Virus record (IMG/VR): IMGVR_UViG_3300047548_001285
Location: 1-41,894 of that record
Source of the DNA: a virus
DNA: 41,894 bases
Reading direction: 5' to 3' (one strand)
Every line of letters begins with the position of its first letter. Position 1 is the stretch's first letter. Positions 21,325 to 28,936 of this stretch are shown one piece after another. Both the position numbers and the translations under genes were made by a program. The notes beneath the pieces are model-generated. The model saw only the letters and a list, made by a program, of their open reading frames with translations, was not told where the DNA came from and did no database searches.

Positions 21325-21395
21325 TTGACATATACAATAACAAACATTTACACTTCTTATGTTGGGCTTAACATATCCTTTCCCAACATAAGGAG
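21325..21395 (+). promoter_or_regulatory. Promoter and leader hairpin of the queuosine-precursor transporter
   Basis: TTGACA 21325-21330 with TACACT 18 bases on is a plausible promoter. A perfect 11 bp hairpin follows (21356-21366 with 21382-21392); its 3' arm covers the first bases of the AAGGAG ribosome site (21390-21395). This could gate translation. It does not match the preQ1 riboswitch consensus I know. Confidence 0.5.
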
Positions 21396-21403
21396 AAACT
21401 TTA

Positions 21404-22015
21404 ATGATATCTAAACTACTTGAAGGAGTGGATAGAACAATGGTTGCAAAGCTAGTTCTATTTCACACGCTAGTCATTGCAATCAGCAATTATCTAGTAA
21501 CATTTACTTTTGAACTTGCTGGTCATCCGCTGACATATGCTGCCTTCACTTTTCCGCTTGTGATTGTAGCAACTGACTTAACAGTACGATTGCTTGGAAA
21601 AGAACTTGGACGAGCGGTAGTTGCTTTTGCTTATATTCCCGCAGTAATTGTAAGCATTCTAGTAATTCTATTACAAGGTGCACCTGCAAGCGTAGCATTT
21701 AGAATTGGTTTTGCAAGTGGTACTGCTTACCTAGTTGGTACAATGCTCGACGTTTATGTATTCCAGTATATTCGCGAACGCATGACGGGTTGGTGGTGGG
21801 CTCCGGCTATTAGTATGGTAGCTGCTAACTTCATCGATACCTATACATTCTTCTACGTAGGATTTGCCGGCGGAGAGGATGCTTATATGGCAGCAAACTG
21901 GTCTGAGGTTGCTTTTAATCAAGCACTAACTAAGTTAATTATTGGCTGGGTAGTATTCCTACCTGCATATGGTATTTTGCTTGCTTACCTAAAAAATAAG
22001 TTCGCAAAGTCCTAA
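21404..22015 (+). CDS. yhhQ: Queuosine precursor transporter (YhhQ/VUT family)
   Basis: The 203-residue membrane protein has six hydrophobic helices and the family's NYLVTFTFE, FPLVIVATDLTVRLLGK and FIDTYTFFYVGFAG signatures. The family imports preQ0/preQ1, precursors of queuosine in tRNA. In phages these precursors also feed 7-deazaguanine DNA modification that resists restriction. No DpdA, QueC-F or Tgt is in this window, so whether tRNA or DNA is the target cannot be told. Its own early promoter and an SD-masking hairpin precede it. Confidence 0.88.
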   Translation: MISKLLEGVDRTMVAKLVLFHTLVIAISNYLVTFTFELAGHPLTYAAFTFPLVIVATDLTVRLLGKELGRAVVAFAYIPAVIVSILVILLQGAPASVAFRIGFASGTAYLVGTMLDVYVFQYIRERMTGWWWAPAISMVAANFIDTYTFFYVGFAGGEDAYMAANWSEVAFNQALTKLIIGWVVFLPAYGILLAYLKNKFAKS

Positions 22016-22192
22016 TTACTCACCAAGAGTATTAAATGTCCGTGTTGGCGATTTTGTTGGCACGGACACCTTTTTATTTGATGTAATAATGCCCTTTGAG
22101 GGGTGAGTTTTAGCTGCAACTTTTTCAATTTTTGTTTGATTATAATTCTTTTTAGGTTTTACTGGACCCAAAGAACAGCTTCTACATACCAT
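22016..22192 (-). CDS. Small Cys-containing basic protein, 58 residues
   Basis: On the minus strand, an AGGAG site and the minus half of a palindromic late promoter precede ATG at 22192. The product begins MVCRSCSLGPVKPKK and ends TFNTLGE, with a single CxxC pair and many Lys/Thr. Its stop abuts the stop of the transporter gene. The hairpin GTCCGTG/CACGGAC followed by CCTTTTT inside it (about 22040-22077) probably ends the plus-strand transporter message. Function unknown. Confidence 0.6.
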   Translation of the reverse strand: MVCRSCSLGPVKPKKNYNQTKIEKVAAKTHPSKGIITSNKKVSVPTKSPTRTFNTLGE

Positions 22193-22202
22193 TTTAATCT
22201 CC

Positions 22203-22216
22203 TATAAATATTTATA
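22203..22216. promoter_or_regulatory. Palindromic divergent late promoter
   Basis: TATAAATATTTATA reads TATAAATA on both strands. The plus copy ends five bases before the glycosyltransferase-like ATG (leaderless). The minus copy serves the 58-residue gene, which has a leader with AGGAG. Confidence 0.75.
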
Positions 22217-23124
22217 TGTTAACTCTTTTCTATAGTGTTTCCAAAAAATATCAACCAATACTTCCACTAAACGCAAAACAGCACATTAAGATGTGTGTAG
22301 ATAAAATAAATCACTTGTTTATTGTATATGCTGAAAATGTGGATGTCGATGAATTAGCAAAAAACTTAAAGTATCATATTAGTGATGATGTAAAGATAAC
22401 CTTAATGCACGAGCAAGAGGCTGCAGACATTATTGGTTACAATCACACAACAGATTACAGAATTAGATATGATGGCTACATGCTAATGATTGCATGTAAG
22501 CTACACGTTGATGTGCTTACAAAATGCGACAATGTAATCGTAACAGATCCAGATAATTTCATATTAAAGCCAACTCCATATTTGGAGAATAGTAAAGGCA
22601 TACTTTATCACAGCACCCCATTCACAGTTAATTGGTCTAAGATGGCACGAATAGTTCTCGGTGATAATATCAACTTTGATTACGACTTTATGAATGAAAA
22701 GATACTAATGCAAAGGAAAATATTAGAACCTATGCGTGATTGCATGAAGGATGCGTTACTCAAGTATAGTTATAAAAGACATAGTTGGTATGACATTGCA
22801 GAAGATGATTATAACAGATTAGCGGGAGTTGATTGGCCAAAGCTTACAAATTGGTTTGATTTGCCAAAGTTTGTACAAGAAGAAATACAGCAAATGATTA
22901 AACCTGAAATGATACAAACCGAATGGTATGAGGATTTTTCTGATTATATGATGTATGGATATTATGCTATGATGTATCATCCAAATGAAGTAATCTTAAG
23001 AGAAACAAAAGTACAGAACGGACCTTGGGGCGATGGATCAGCAGACATCTTTTTAAATCGAGCAAGTGAAAAGAATTCTATTGACGCATTCAATTTTATA
23101 TGCAATAATGTCTTGTATAAATAA
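22216..23124 (+). CDS. Glycosyltransferase-like protein
   Basis: The 302-residue product has GYMLMIACKLHVDVLTKCDN and VIVTDPDNFILKP, placing an acidic DPD (111-113) after a helix, as in the gene at 893 (GWYAQQLIKL...MDGDAV). It therefore looks like a DUF6492-type GT-A enzyme. The C-terminal half is rich in Trp, Tyr and Met. Donor and acceptor are unknown. The late promoter lies five bases before the ATG and there is no ribosome site, so late leaderless translation is expected. Confidence 0.6.
   Translation: MLTLFYSVSKKYQPILPLNAKQHIKMCVDKINHLFIVYAENVDVDELAKNLKYHISDDVKITLMHEQEAADIIGYNHTTDYRIRYDGYMLMIACKLHVDVLTKCDNVIVTDPDNFILKPTPYLENSKGILYHSTPFTVNWSKMARIVLGDNINFDYDFMNEKILMQRKILEPMRDCMKDALLKYSYKRHSWYDIAEDDYNRLAGVDWPKLTNWFDLPKFVQEEIQQMIKPEMIQTEWYEDFSDYMMYGYYAMMYHPNEVILRETKVQNGPWGDGSADIFLNRASEKNSIDAFNFICNNVLYK
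23116..23123 (+). promoter_or_regulatory. T4-type late promoter
   Basis: Exact TATAAATA overlapping the stop codon region of the glycosyltransferase-like gene, 21 bases before the next ATG. Confidence 0.65.
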
Positions 23125-23144
23125 AGCATAACGATGGAATAAGA

Positions 23145-23357
23145 ATGTCTGATCCAATTAATCCAGATGACGATGATCGAAAGTTTGAACTAGCTCTGAG
23201 ATTAATGGGAAATGAAGTCATCGCTATTGCTTTGTTTTCAAATAGTCCAAGCAGTAAATGGTTATGGATGAGCATTGGTGCAGTGCTTGTTCTTTTTATT
23301 AGCATAACACTATTTGGCGCAGACATAAGCACCTTTTATAAAAGCCTTTTAGGTTAA
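23145..23357 (+). CDS. Small membrane protein, 70 residues
   Basis: An acidic N-terminus (SDPINPDDDD) is followed by one clear transmembrane helix (about 43-61, WLWMSIGAVLVLFISITLFG) near the C-terminus. Served by the late promoter at 23116. Holin-like or membrane-associated roles are possible but nothing specific is visible. tRNA-Thr starts one base after the stop. Confidence 0.65.
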   Translation: MSDPINPDDDDRKFELALRLMGNEVIAIALFSNSPSSKWLWMSIGAVLVLFISITLFGADISTFYKSLLG

Positions 23358-23358
23358 T

Positions 23359-23434
23359 GCTGGAATAGCTCAGCAGGTAGAGCAGCGCACTTGTAATGCG
23401 AAGGTCGGGGGTTCGATTCCTCTTTCCAGCACCA
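23359..23434 (+). tRNA. tRNA-Thr(TGT)
   Basis: Acceptor GCTGGAA pairs with TTCCAGC, discriminator A, encoded CCA, anticodon TGT at 23392-23394. Confidence 0.95.
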
Positions 23435-23437
23435 TTC

Positions 23438-23513
23438 GCCCACATAGCTCAGTTGGTAGAGCAGACGATTAGTAATCGTCAGGTCGGGAGTTCGAATCTC
23501 TCTGTGGGCACCA
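23438..23513 (+). tRNA. tRNA-Thr(AGT)
   Basis: Acceptor GCCCACA pairs with TGTGGGC, discriminator A, encoded CCA, anticodon AGT at 23471-23473. A34 is unusual in a bacterial Thr tRNA and would need inosine modification or reads ACU only. Confidence 0.93.
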
Positions 23514-23517
23514 TCTA

Positions 23518-23868
23518 TTATGTAATAATAAATTCTAAAACTAAATTTTCACTTGGTCCCCAAATAAAATAATCCTGTATCAAATAAGAATTTTCTGTAT
23601 AACTCAAGTCAGCATTAGATAGCGCAACATAATTAACAATTAAATTGAGATCAGTTGAGCCATCCGCAAAATAGTCGTTGTTGAAGTTTATTTTAAGTGT
23701 ATGAGTTGCTACTGCTTCAAAGGTGAACTCAAATACTTGAGGATTTATTTCTACTTGATTGACTACTATATTTTCTTCTAGCGGCACATCATCTAAAAAA
23801 ATTGAAGCACTGGCACTCATAAGGTCCAAACTGCTTGATAACGCAATTTTTAATTTTCTTTGTGCCAT
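23518..23868 (-). CDS. CBM-like beta-sandwich protein, 116 residues
   Basis: ATG at 23868 (MAQRKLKIALSS) is chosen because GGAGA lies just upstream; a longer frame from 23910 would run through that site. The segment THTLKINFNNDYFADGSTDL and NLIVNYV follows the pattern of CBM36/60-type calcium-dependent carbohydrate-binding modules. It may decorate the virion or bind host glycans. A TATAAATA late promoter (23883-23890, minus) precedes it. Lies between tRNA-Thr and tRNA-Gly on the opposite strand. Confidence 0.7.
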   Translation of the reverse strand: MAQRKLKIALSSSLDLMSASASIFLDDVPLEENIVVNQVEINPQVFEFTFEAVATHTLKINFNNDYFADGSTDLNLIVNYVALSNADLSYTENSYLIQDYFIWGPSENLVLEFIIT

Positions 23869-23882
23869 TTTATTCTCCAAAT

Positions 23883-23890
23883 TATTTATA
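23883..23890 (-). promoter_or_regulatory. T4-type late promoter
   Basis: TATAAATA on the minus strand, 14 bases before the CBM-like gene, with a GGAGA ribosome site between. Confidence 0.65.
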
Positions 23891-23941
23891 GAACATGTTG
23901 ACATGAACATAAATATCGCGTATATTAAACAACATAAACAA

Positions 23942-24015
23942 GCGGGTGTAGCTCAATGGTAGAGCCGTAGCCTTCCAAGCTAAAGACGAGGGTTCGATTC
24001 CCTTCACCCGCTCCA
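23942..24015 (+). tRNA. tRNA-Gly(TCC)
   Basis: Acceptor GCGGGTG pairs with CACCCGC, discriminator T as usual for Gly, encoded CCA, anticodon TCC at 23974-23976. Confidence 0.95.
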
Positions 24016-24079
24016 ATTTTCCCTCAAAGATAGAGTACTTCTAAACTGACTGTGCTAAATAGTTGAGCAAGGAGTTGTC

Positions 24080-24601
24080 ATGTATAAATGTCAATGCGGG
24101 AAAGAATTTAAAAATCAACGTGGGTTGAATGCCCACCAAGTTTCACATAAAGAAAGAGAAAGTCGGTATTCAGTAAGTAGAAGAAAAATTGAACCTAAAA
24201 CATTTCATTGCAAATACTGCAAACAGAAAATGGAACATAATCACAGTACTACTAACAAGTTTTGTTCTGTTGAATGTTTTTCAAAGTACCAGTGGGAAAT
24301 TGTATCCATCCCAAAGATTGAAAAAGGTTTAGGTGGAAATTATAAACGCTACTTAAAAGAAAAATTTGGTGAAGAATGTGTTGAATGTGGCCAAAAAAGT
24401 ACTTGGAATAATAAGCCACTTGTGTTACAGTTAGACCACATAGACGGTAATAGTGATAACAACAAATTAGAAAATTTAAGATTACTTTGTCCAAATTGCC
24501 ATAGTCAAACGGGTACATTTGGTAACGCTGGAAAAGGTAGTCGATATAAAAAGATAACTAAGCGTAATAAGTACTTGCAAGAGTACAAAATGGGTCGTTA
24601 G
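24080..24601 (+). CDS. HNH homing-type endonuclease with zinc fingers
   Basis: The 173-residue protein has an N-terminal C2H2-like finger (CQCGKEFKNQRGLNAHQVSH), a second Cys-rich part (CKYCKQKM...FCSVEC), and an HNH domain with CVECGQK, LDHIDGNSDNNKLENLRLLC and PNCHSQ. This suggests a free-standing homing endonuclease that cuts DNA site-specifically. A CTAAATA element and AAGGAG precede the ATG. Its last ten bases are the first bases of tRNA-Val, so it appears inserted against the tRNA. The remnant at 5637 belongs to the same kind. Confidence 0.88.
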   Translation: MYKCQCGKEFKNQRGLNAHQVSHKERESRYSVSRRKIEPKTFHCKYCKQKMEHNHSTTNKFCSVECFSKYQWEIVSIPKIEKGLGGNYKRYLKEKFGEECVECGQKSTWNNKPLVLQLDHIDGNSDNNKLENLRLLCPNCHSQTGTFGNAGKGSRYKKITKRNKYLQEYKMGR

Positions 24602-24666
24602 TTTAATGGTAAAACGCTGCTTTTACACGGCAGATAGCGGCAGTTCGATTCTGTCACGACCTACCA
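24592..24666 (+). tRNA. tRNA-Val(TAC)
   Basis: Acceptor GGGTCGT pairs with ACGACCT, discriminator A, encoded CCA, anticodon TAC at 24624-24626. It overlaps the HNH gene end by ten bases. Confidence 0.94.
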
Positions 24667-24690
24667 CACCAATTTTAACAAGAGGTTCTT

Positions 24691-24939
24691 ATGATTGCAA
24701 ATGTAATCGACAAGCGTACAAACAAGTATGATGTACGGTGTGATGTAGCTTTTGAACCCAGTTGGCATGATAACAGTATTAAAGGAGCGACGCAGTTTTG
24801 GCGTACACGCTCCTTTTCTTATGAAGAATCGAAGAATACAACAATTGTACAAGCAATAGAATTTGCCCAGCAGTGGGATTTTCCTGTAACAATGTTTATC
24901 TACGATGTAGATGTTCTAGCAAGAGAGGGACTAAAATGA
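24691..24939 (+). CDS. Hypothetical protein, 82 residues
   Basis: ATG follows AAGAGG. The product (MIANVIDKRTNKYDVRCDV...) ends FPVTMFIYDVDVLAREGLK. I see no motif. It overlaps the next gene by four bases (ATGA), so it heads a compact run of small genes reaching 26294. Confidence 0.65.
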   Translation: MIANVIDKRTNKYDVRCDVAFEPSWHDNSIKGATQFWRTRSFSYEESKNTTIVQAIEFAQQWDFPVTMFIYDVDVLAREGLK

Positions 24940-25139
24940 CCGATAAGCAGCAAAGCCATTTAGATGCACTAAGCCGCAAACACCGAGAACTTGATAAGCA
25001 AATTACTGCTTTACAGGAAAGCGAGTCGTTTGACGATAACGAACTAATGCGACTTAAGCATGAACGACTAAAGATTAAGGACGAAATTTTCACTTTTAAA
25101 CGTCAGCTAGCAGAAGATATTCTTTCATCTAAGGAATAA
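24936..25139 (+). CDS. DUF465/YdcH-like helical protein
   Basis: The 67-residue protein has the DUF465 pattern: a short helix with HLDALSRKHRELDKQI, a small turn (ESFDDNE), then LMRLKHERLKIKDEIFTF, the L-K-x-E-R-L-x-L-K-D-E-I motif. Cellular members are small helical-hairpin proteins of unknown function. It overlaps the preceding stop (ATGA) and precedes a 50-residue gene by two bases. Confidence 0.75.
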   Translation: MTDKQQSHLDALSRKHRELDKQITALQESESFDDNELMRLKHERLKIKDEIFTFKRQLAEDILSSKE

Positions 25140-25141
25140 TG

Positions 25142-25294
25142 ATGGCTCACGGTTCACTTTGGATTAAACGAGAACTTCTAAGACAAGACCTTATCCTTCT
25201 AAAGATCAATAAGGAAAAAGGCAAAGAAGACAAAAGAACCATTGAGGAATGGCTAACCGATACAATTGCTGAATTAGACAAAGTCTGCAAATAA
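25142..25294 (+). CDS. Small charged protein, 50 residues
   Basis: ATG two bases after the DUF465 gene; the product (MAHGSLWIKRELLRQDL...) is helical and highly charged (KINKEKGKEDKRTIEEW), ending DKVCK. Start and stop fit tightly between neighbours, supporting a real gene. Function unknown. Confidence 0.6.
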   Translation: MAHGSLWIKRELLRQDLILLKINKEKGKEDKRTIEEWLTDTIAELDKVCK

Positions 25295-25295
25295 T

Positions 25296-25664
25296 ATGAT
25301 TAACATTTCTGTAAGGCAAAAGCGCCTATATAAGATGTGGGCGAAACAGTTTGCCATTGTTGCAGTTTCAGGAATTGCAATGTTTGGGACTGTATGTGGT
25401 ATTGCTATTGGACTTATTATGCTTGGTAAAGCATATGGACCACCTGCTGTATTCATGACACTAATTGGTTTTTTAGCAACAATAGGTGCGCTAGTAATTA
25501 GCCACTCTATTGCAAATGAAAAGCTAACCAAGATGGAACGTGAAGAAGAGCGTACTATGAATGCTCTTAAAAAGGACTATACACCAACACTTTCTCTAGA
25601 TATGGAGAAAAGAATCTCCAAATATTACAATATTCTTTATGGAAAGAAAAATGTCACATCGTAA
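25296..25664 (+). CDS. Two-helix membrane protein, 122 residues
   Basis: A basic N-terminus (QKRLYKMWAKQ) leads into two hydrophobic helices (about 19-42 and 50-71), followed by a charged cytoplasmic-type tail (NEKLTKMEREEERTMNAL). It overlaps the next gene, which repeats this plan. Function unknown. Confidence 0.65.
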   Translation: MINISVRQKRLYKMWAKQFAIVAVSGIAMFGTVCGIAIGLIMLGKAYGPPAVFMTLIGFLATIGALVISHSIANEKLTKMEREEERTMNALKKDYTPTLSLDMEKRISKYYNILYGKKNVTS

Positions 25665-25911
25665 TACACGAATCGCAATCCTTTGGCTACGCAATATGGC
25701 TATAGCATTTGCCATTATTTTTGGACTGTTCGCTTTTGGATTTTTACTGCTCTTTCTAACCAAAATATTTGGTACTGCACTGTTTAGTTTGATTGCTGTA
25801 GGTGCAATTTCCCTTGTATGGATAGGTTTTATGTGCTATAAAGTTGCAAGCGAACAGTACGGCGAAGAACAGCGTCGCAGTGAAAAAGTAATGGAGAGAC
25901 TTCGTACATGA
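25651..25911 (+). CDS. Two-helix membrane protein, paralogue of its neighbour
   Basis: ATG at 25651 follows GGAAAG; an ATG at 25639 in frame is less likely. The 86-residue product has the same order as the gene at 25296: RNTRIAILWLRNMAIAF, a Gly/Phe-rich helix, a second helix and a tail SEQYGEEQRRSEKVMERL. A tandem duplication is likely. Confidence 0.65.
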   Translation: MSHRNTRIAILWLRNMAIAFAIIFGLFAFGFLLLFLTKIFGTALFSLIAVGAISLVWIGFMCYKVASEQYGEEQRRSEKVMERLRT

Positions 25912-26294
25912 CAATGCATATGGTTGGACCTTATCTTACTACTAATGCTTCTAGCAAGAAGAAGAAAAAGTCCGCTAAACAGCTTAAGGCAGATGCAGAA
26001 CATGCTGCATGGCTAAAGAAGCGTGGCCTTGATCGTGAACGTGTTCAAGCTATTGTTGAACGTGCTAAGCCCCGTGCTGAGATGCCAAAGTATGAATATA
26101 AGAAAGTCCAATACAGCAACGTTGTTGGTTCTGGTACACAGTCTGGTGTAATGGCTAACTTGGCAAACGAATCTCCTCAAACTCGTAAAGAAATTTTGAA
26201 CAAAGCCAAAAGAATTGCTCCAGCATATTCAAAAGGTGCATACCAATATATCACACCCAAATCTGATCTAACTGATATTGGTAAAAAGAAATAA
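25908..26294 (+). CDS. Conserved T4-like phage hypothetical protein, 128 residues
   Basis: Starts on the ATGA overlap with the previous gene. The product begins MTMHMVGPYLTTNASSKKKK, then a Lys-rich helical region (SAKQLKADAEHAAWLKKRGL), and ends in a Tyr/Lys-rich tail. I recall similar proteins in marine T4-like phages without known function. The basic charge suggests nucleic acid or protein binding. Confidence 0.7.
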   Translation: MTMHMVGPYLTTNASSKKKKKSAKQLKADAEHAAWLKKRGLDRERVQAIVERAKPRAEMPKYEYKKVQYSNVVGSGTQSGVMANLANESPQTRKEILNKAKRIAPAYSKGAYQYITPKSDLTDIGKKK

Positions 26295-26313
26295 CTAATT
26301 TGCTCCTTTGTTG

Positions 26314-26321
26314 TATAAATA
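26314..26321 (+). promoter_or_regulatory. T4-type late promoter
   Basis: Exact TATAAATA with an AAAGGAG ribosome site nine bases downstream, ahead of a TTG start. Confidence 0.65.
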
Positions 26322-26344
26322 AGTACAATAAAGGAGCATTTTTA

Positions 26345-26968
26345 TTGTACACAAATCGCAAAAATTTTAGGAAAAAACCAAAGGATATTGAACCAGGGTT
26401 ACATGCACATCATGTTATTCCATTACACGCTGGTGGAGTAAATGATGCTTCTAATATTGTGTACCTAACTGTAACTGAACATGCCGAAGCGCATCGTATA
26501 TTATTCGAACAATACGGGAAGTGGCAAGATAAACTTGCTTGGCAAATGCTTTCAGGACAAATAGGCAAAGAAGAAGCAATAAAGTTTGCTCAAAAAAACG
26601 CAGACAAATCTTGGATGAAAACTCCAGAAGGAAAAGCGTTGTTAAAAGAAGCACAACGCATTTCTTGGGAAAAAGGAAATAGACCTGATCCTTGGAATAA
26701 AGGATTAACCAAGGATAAAGATATAAGACTTGTTGAGTACTCCGAAAGAGCTAAACAACATATGTCCGAAGGAAGAATACATTGCATCGGTGACAGTATG
26801 CGTGGCAAAGAGTTTACTGATGAGCATAAAGAAAAGTTAATCCAAAAAGCGTTAAATCGTCCAAAAATAAAATGTGAAATTTGTGGGAAAGAAGTTATAA
26901 AGCAAATGTATGCTAGATGGCATGGAAATAATTGTAAAACAGTTGGAACAAAGAGTCGTCGAGGATGA
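26345..26968 (+). CDS. HNH endonuclease with NUMOD3-like repeats
   Basis: TTG at 26345 is chosen because AAAGGAG lies eight bases before it; the frame extends upstream across the late promoter. The 207-residue protein has HAHHVIPLHAGGVNDASNIV and a following TEHAEAH (HNH core), then WNKGLTKD and RGKEFTDEHKEKL, NUMOD3-type DNA-binding repeats, and a C-terminal CEICGKEV zinc-like motif. It is a homing endonuclease of the SegD/I-type group. Cutting activity and site are unknown. Confidence 0.85.
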   Translation: MYTNRKNFRKKPKDIEPGLHAHHVIPLHAGGVNDASNIVYLTVTEHAEAHRILFEQYGKWQDKLAWQMLSGQIGKEEAIKFAQKNADKSWMKTPEGKALLKEAQRISWEKGNRPDPWNKGLTKDKDIRLVEYSERAKQHMSEGRIHCIGDSMRGKEFTDEHKEKLIQKALNRPKIKCEICGKEVIKQMYARWHGNNCKTVGTKSRRG

Positions 26969-27117
26969 TGATTGAACTTGATCTATTCAAAACAATAGTG
27001 GCCCTAGCTTGTCTAGGGTCATGCTTATATTCCCTTCACAGGGGGTGGGCACAGGCAGCTGGTTGGTTAGGATTGCTATCCTTCTTCGCTGTTTTAGGCG
27101 TAGCAAGTGTTCACTAA
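26965..27117 (+). CDS. Small membrane protein, 50 residues
   Basis: ATGATG overlaps the HNH stop. The product has two short hydrophobic stretches (FKTIVALACLGSCLYSL and AAGWLGLLSFFAVLGVASV) with HRGWAQ between, a helical-hairpin membrane protein. Its stop is part of the CTAAATA element that precedes the next gene. Function unknown; holin-like size but no supporting context. Confidence 0.6.
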   Translation: MMIELDLFKTIVALACLGSCLYSLHRGWAQAAGWLGLLSFFAVLGVASVH

Positions 27118-27126
27118 ATACCCTAG

Positions 27127-28098
27127 ATGTCGTCTGATAAACTAAAATTCAATAACCCGTTTTGTTCTTATCCATTTTTACATCAGCACTTAGATACAAG
27201 AAAACAATCTAAGCTTTGCTGTTTTTCAGAAACGGATATGCAAAGCGGGTTTAATTTTAACTCTAACGAATACAAAGAAGTTAGAGATATGATGCTTAAT
27301 GGTGATTGGTCAGTCCATTGCCAAGGATGCCAATCTTTAGAGCAACGCAAGCTAATAAGTCCTAGACAAAAAGCATTGCGTGACGAGAATACAGAATTGC
27401 TACAGCATCAAGTGGATAAGCATCTAGCAGGGGAACTGTTAGACCCATATCAGTATGACTTGCGTATTAGCAATCTATGCAATCTAGCTTGCATAATGTG
27501 TGGTCCAAAAAGCAGTTCAACAATTGCAAAGAACTTAGGTATAGATAATGAATTTTTATCCTATGAGCCCGATGTGTATATCAATCCTAAAGCCAATTAT
27601 ATGTATCTAGCAGGCGGGGAACCATTTTTAATCAAAAAGTTTTCTGCGCTGCTTAATAAGATTGAAAACACTAATTGCAAAGTTGTTATCAACACAAATG
27701 GAACTATAGTTACAGATCATTTGATGAAAGCATTAGAACGCTTTCATAACGTTAACATGACTGTTAGCATTGACGGTTATATGGACTTAAACAGTAAAAT
27801 TAGGATTGGTAGTAATTGGGAAGCTATAGATAAAAATTTAATCATTTTTAAAGATGCGGGTTTTTCATTACACATTAATACTGTTGTTCAAAAAGACAAC
27901 ATTAATGAACTATTTGAATTAGGAACATTTTTAGAAACTGTGCCTATCAACAAATGGACACTATCTGAACTTACTGTTCCAGAAGAACTTAGATACATAC
28001 AAAACATTAATAAGGAAAGAGTAGAAAGGTTAATGACGTTAAATTTAGTCAAAACAAATCCAGAAACAATCTATCTGCTAAATAGTATACTAAAATGA
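27127..28098 (+). CDS. Radical SAM protein, twitch-type
   Basis: The 323-residue product has the cluster motif [10 protein letters not shown] (C118, C122, C125), [13 protein letters not shown] and [10 protein letters not shown]-terminal Cys pairs (KLCCF; CQGC 65-68) precede [11 protein letters not shown]. It matches the gene at 9722 in layout, so the two are paralogues. A CTAAATA late element ends six bases before the ATG. Its last codon overlaps the IF-1 start, so the two may be made together. Substrate unknown. Confidence 0.82.
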   Translation: MSSDKLKFNNPFCSYPFLHQHLDTRKQSKLCCFSETDMQSGFNFNSNEYKEVRDMMLNGDWSVHCQGCQSLEQRKLISPRQKALRDENTELLQHQVDKHLAGELLDPYQYDLRISNLCNLACIMCGPKSSSTIAKNLGIDNEFLSYEPDVYINPKANYMYLAGGEPFLIKKFSALLNKIENTNCKVVINTNGTIVTDHLMKALERFHNVNMTVSIDGYMDLNSKIRIGSNWEAIDKNLIIFKDAGFSLHINTVVQKDNINELFELGTFLETVPINKWTLSELTVPEELRYIQNINKERVERLMTLNLVKTNPETIYLLNSILK

Positions 28099-28322
28099 GC
28101 AAAGAAGATACAATCAAATTTGATGGCATTGTCAAGGAGATACTGCCAAATAACATGTTTAGGGTCATGCTTGAGATGGCCAATGAAAAACACGAAGTTA
28201 TAGCTTACCTATCTGGTAAGATGAAACAAAACAAGATCAAGGTAATTAGCGGCGATAAAGTTGAAGTAGAAATGACTCCATACGACCTAAAGAAAGGCCG
28301 CATTAGTTTCCGTCATCGTTAA
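28095..28322 (+). CDS. infA: Translation initiation factor IF-1
   Basis: The 75-residue protein follows bacterial IF-1 along its length: [47 protein letters not shown] and [15 protein letters not shown], compared with about 72 residues in E. coli. IF-1 is an OB-fold protein that occupies the ribosomal A-site during initiation and helps IF-2 and IF-3. A phage copy is rare. It overlaps the radical SAM stop (ATGA) and is convergent with the kinase gene, overlapping by four bases. Confidence 0.93.
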   Translation: MSKEDTIKFDGIVKEILPNNMFRVMLEMANEKHEVIAYLSGKMKQNKIKVISGDKVEVEMTPYDLKKGRISFRHR

Positions 28323-28888
28323 GCAAATGGATCTATAATTACTGGAGTATCGCCGCGCATCATCATATTGCTGCGGTGTAAGTCGTAATGAATATTATTG
28401 TCACTTGCTATCTTCATTAGAGATCTTATAAACTCAATTAGACCTGGATATTGCTCTTCAATTTCAGCAATTAATGGTTTATCGTGTTCATTGAATACTG
28501 CATAATCAATTTTTTTAAACAGATCAATATCCATTCTTTTTAACTTTTCTAATCTAACAATGCTGTAGTTGTTTGGTAATTTTATAATTTTACCTTTTAA
28601 CTTTGGTACATATGGGTTGTTAGCATTTTTTCTTACATAGTTTAAGAATGTTGTATATCCACGATCTTCACGAAATATTTTAATGACATAGTTGTCTTGT
28701 GGACGAGCATATACTTGGGCATAGTATCCAGATCCAATGTTATACTGTTGATATCCAAGTTCATTTAATTTAGCTGCTATTGTTTTTAAATGAGCAGTTG
28801 GGTCCGATGCCGGATGAGTGTTTGGGGGATTTTTAAAAGCTTGGTACTCTGGCTTTTGCTTGTAGCCAACTAATTCATTTACTTTCAT
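28319..28888 (-). CDS. Small protein-kinase-like protein
   Basis: The 189-residue protein has a Gly-rich loop [10 protein letters not shown] (51-60), an ATP-binding Lys in VIK (70), a catalytic loop HYDLHRSN (168-174) and IIDPFA at the C-terminus in place of the DFG metal site. This is a minimal eukaryotic-type kinase fold. The N-terminus [15 protein letters not shown] resembles the capsid-targeting starts of nearby effectors, so it may be injected to phosphorylate host proteins. A TATAAATA late promoter ends five bases before the ATG. Confidence 0.75.
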   Translation of the reverse strand: MKVNELVGYKQKPEYQAFKNPPNTHPASDPTAHLKTIAAKLNELGYQQYNIGSGYYAQVYARPQDNYVIKIFREDRGYTTFLNYVRKNANNPYVPKLKGKIIKLPNNYSIVRLEKLKRMDIDLFKKIDYAVFNEHDKPLIAEIEEQYPGLIEFIRSLMKIASDNNIHYDLHRSNMMMRGDTPVIIDPFA

Positions 28889-28893
28889 AGGAA

Positions 28894-28901
28894 TATTTAT
28901 A
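28894..28901 (-). promoter_or_regulatory. T4-type late promoter, leaderless arrangement
   Basis: TATAAATA on the minus strand, five bases before the kinase ATG. T4 spacing would place transcription start at the A of ATG. Confidence 0.7.
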
Positions 28902-28936
28902 AAAAGAGAGGGGCAGTTGCCCGCCCCTCCGTTGTA

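Noticed and set aside
21356-21395. preQ1 riboswitch ahead of the transporter
   Set aside because: The hairpin is 11 bp with no matching consensus loop or A-rich tail; kept only as an SD-masking hairpin.
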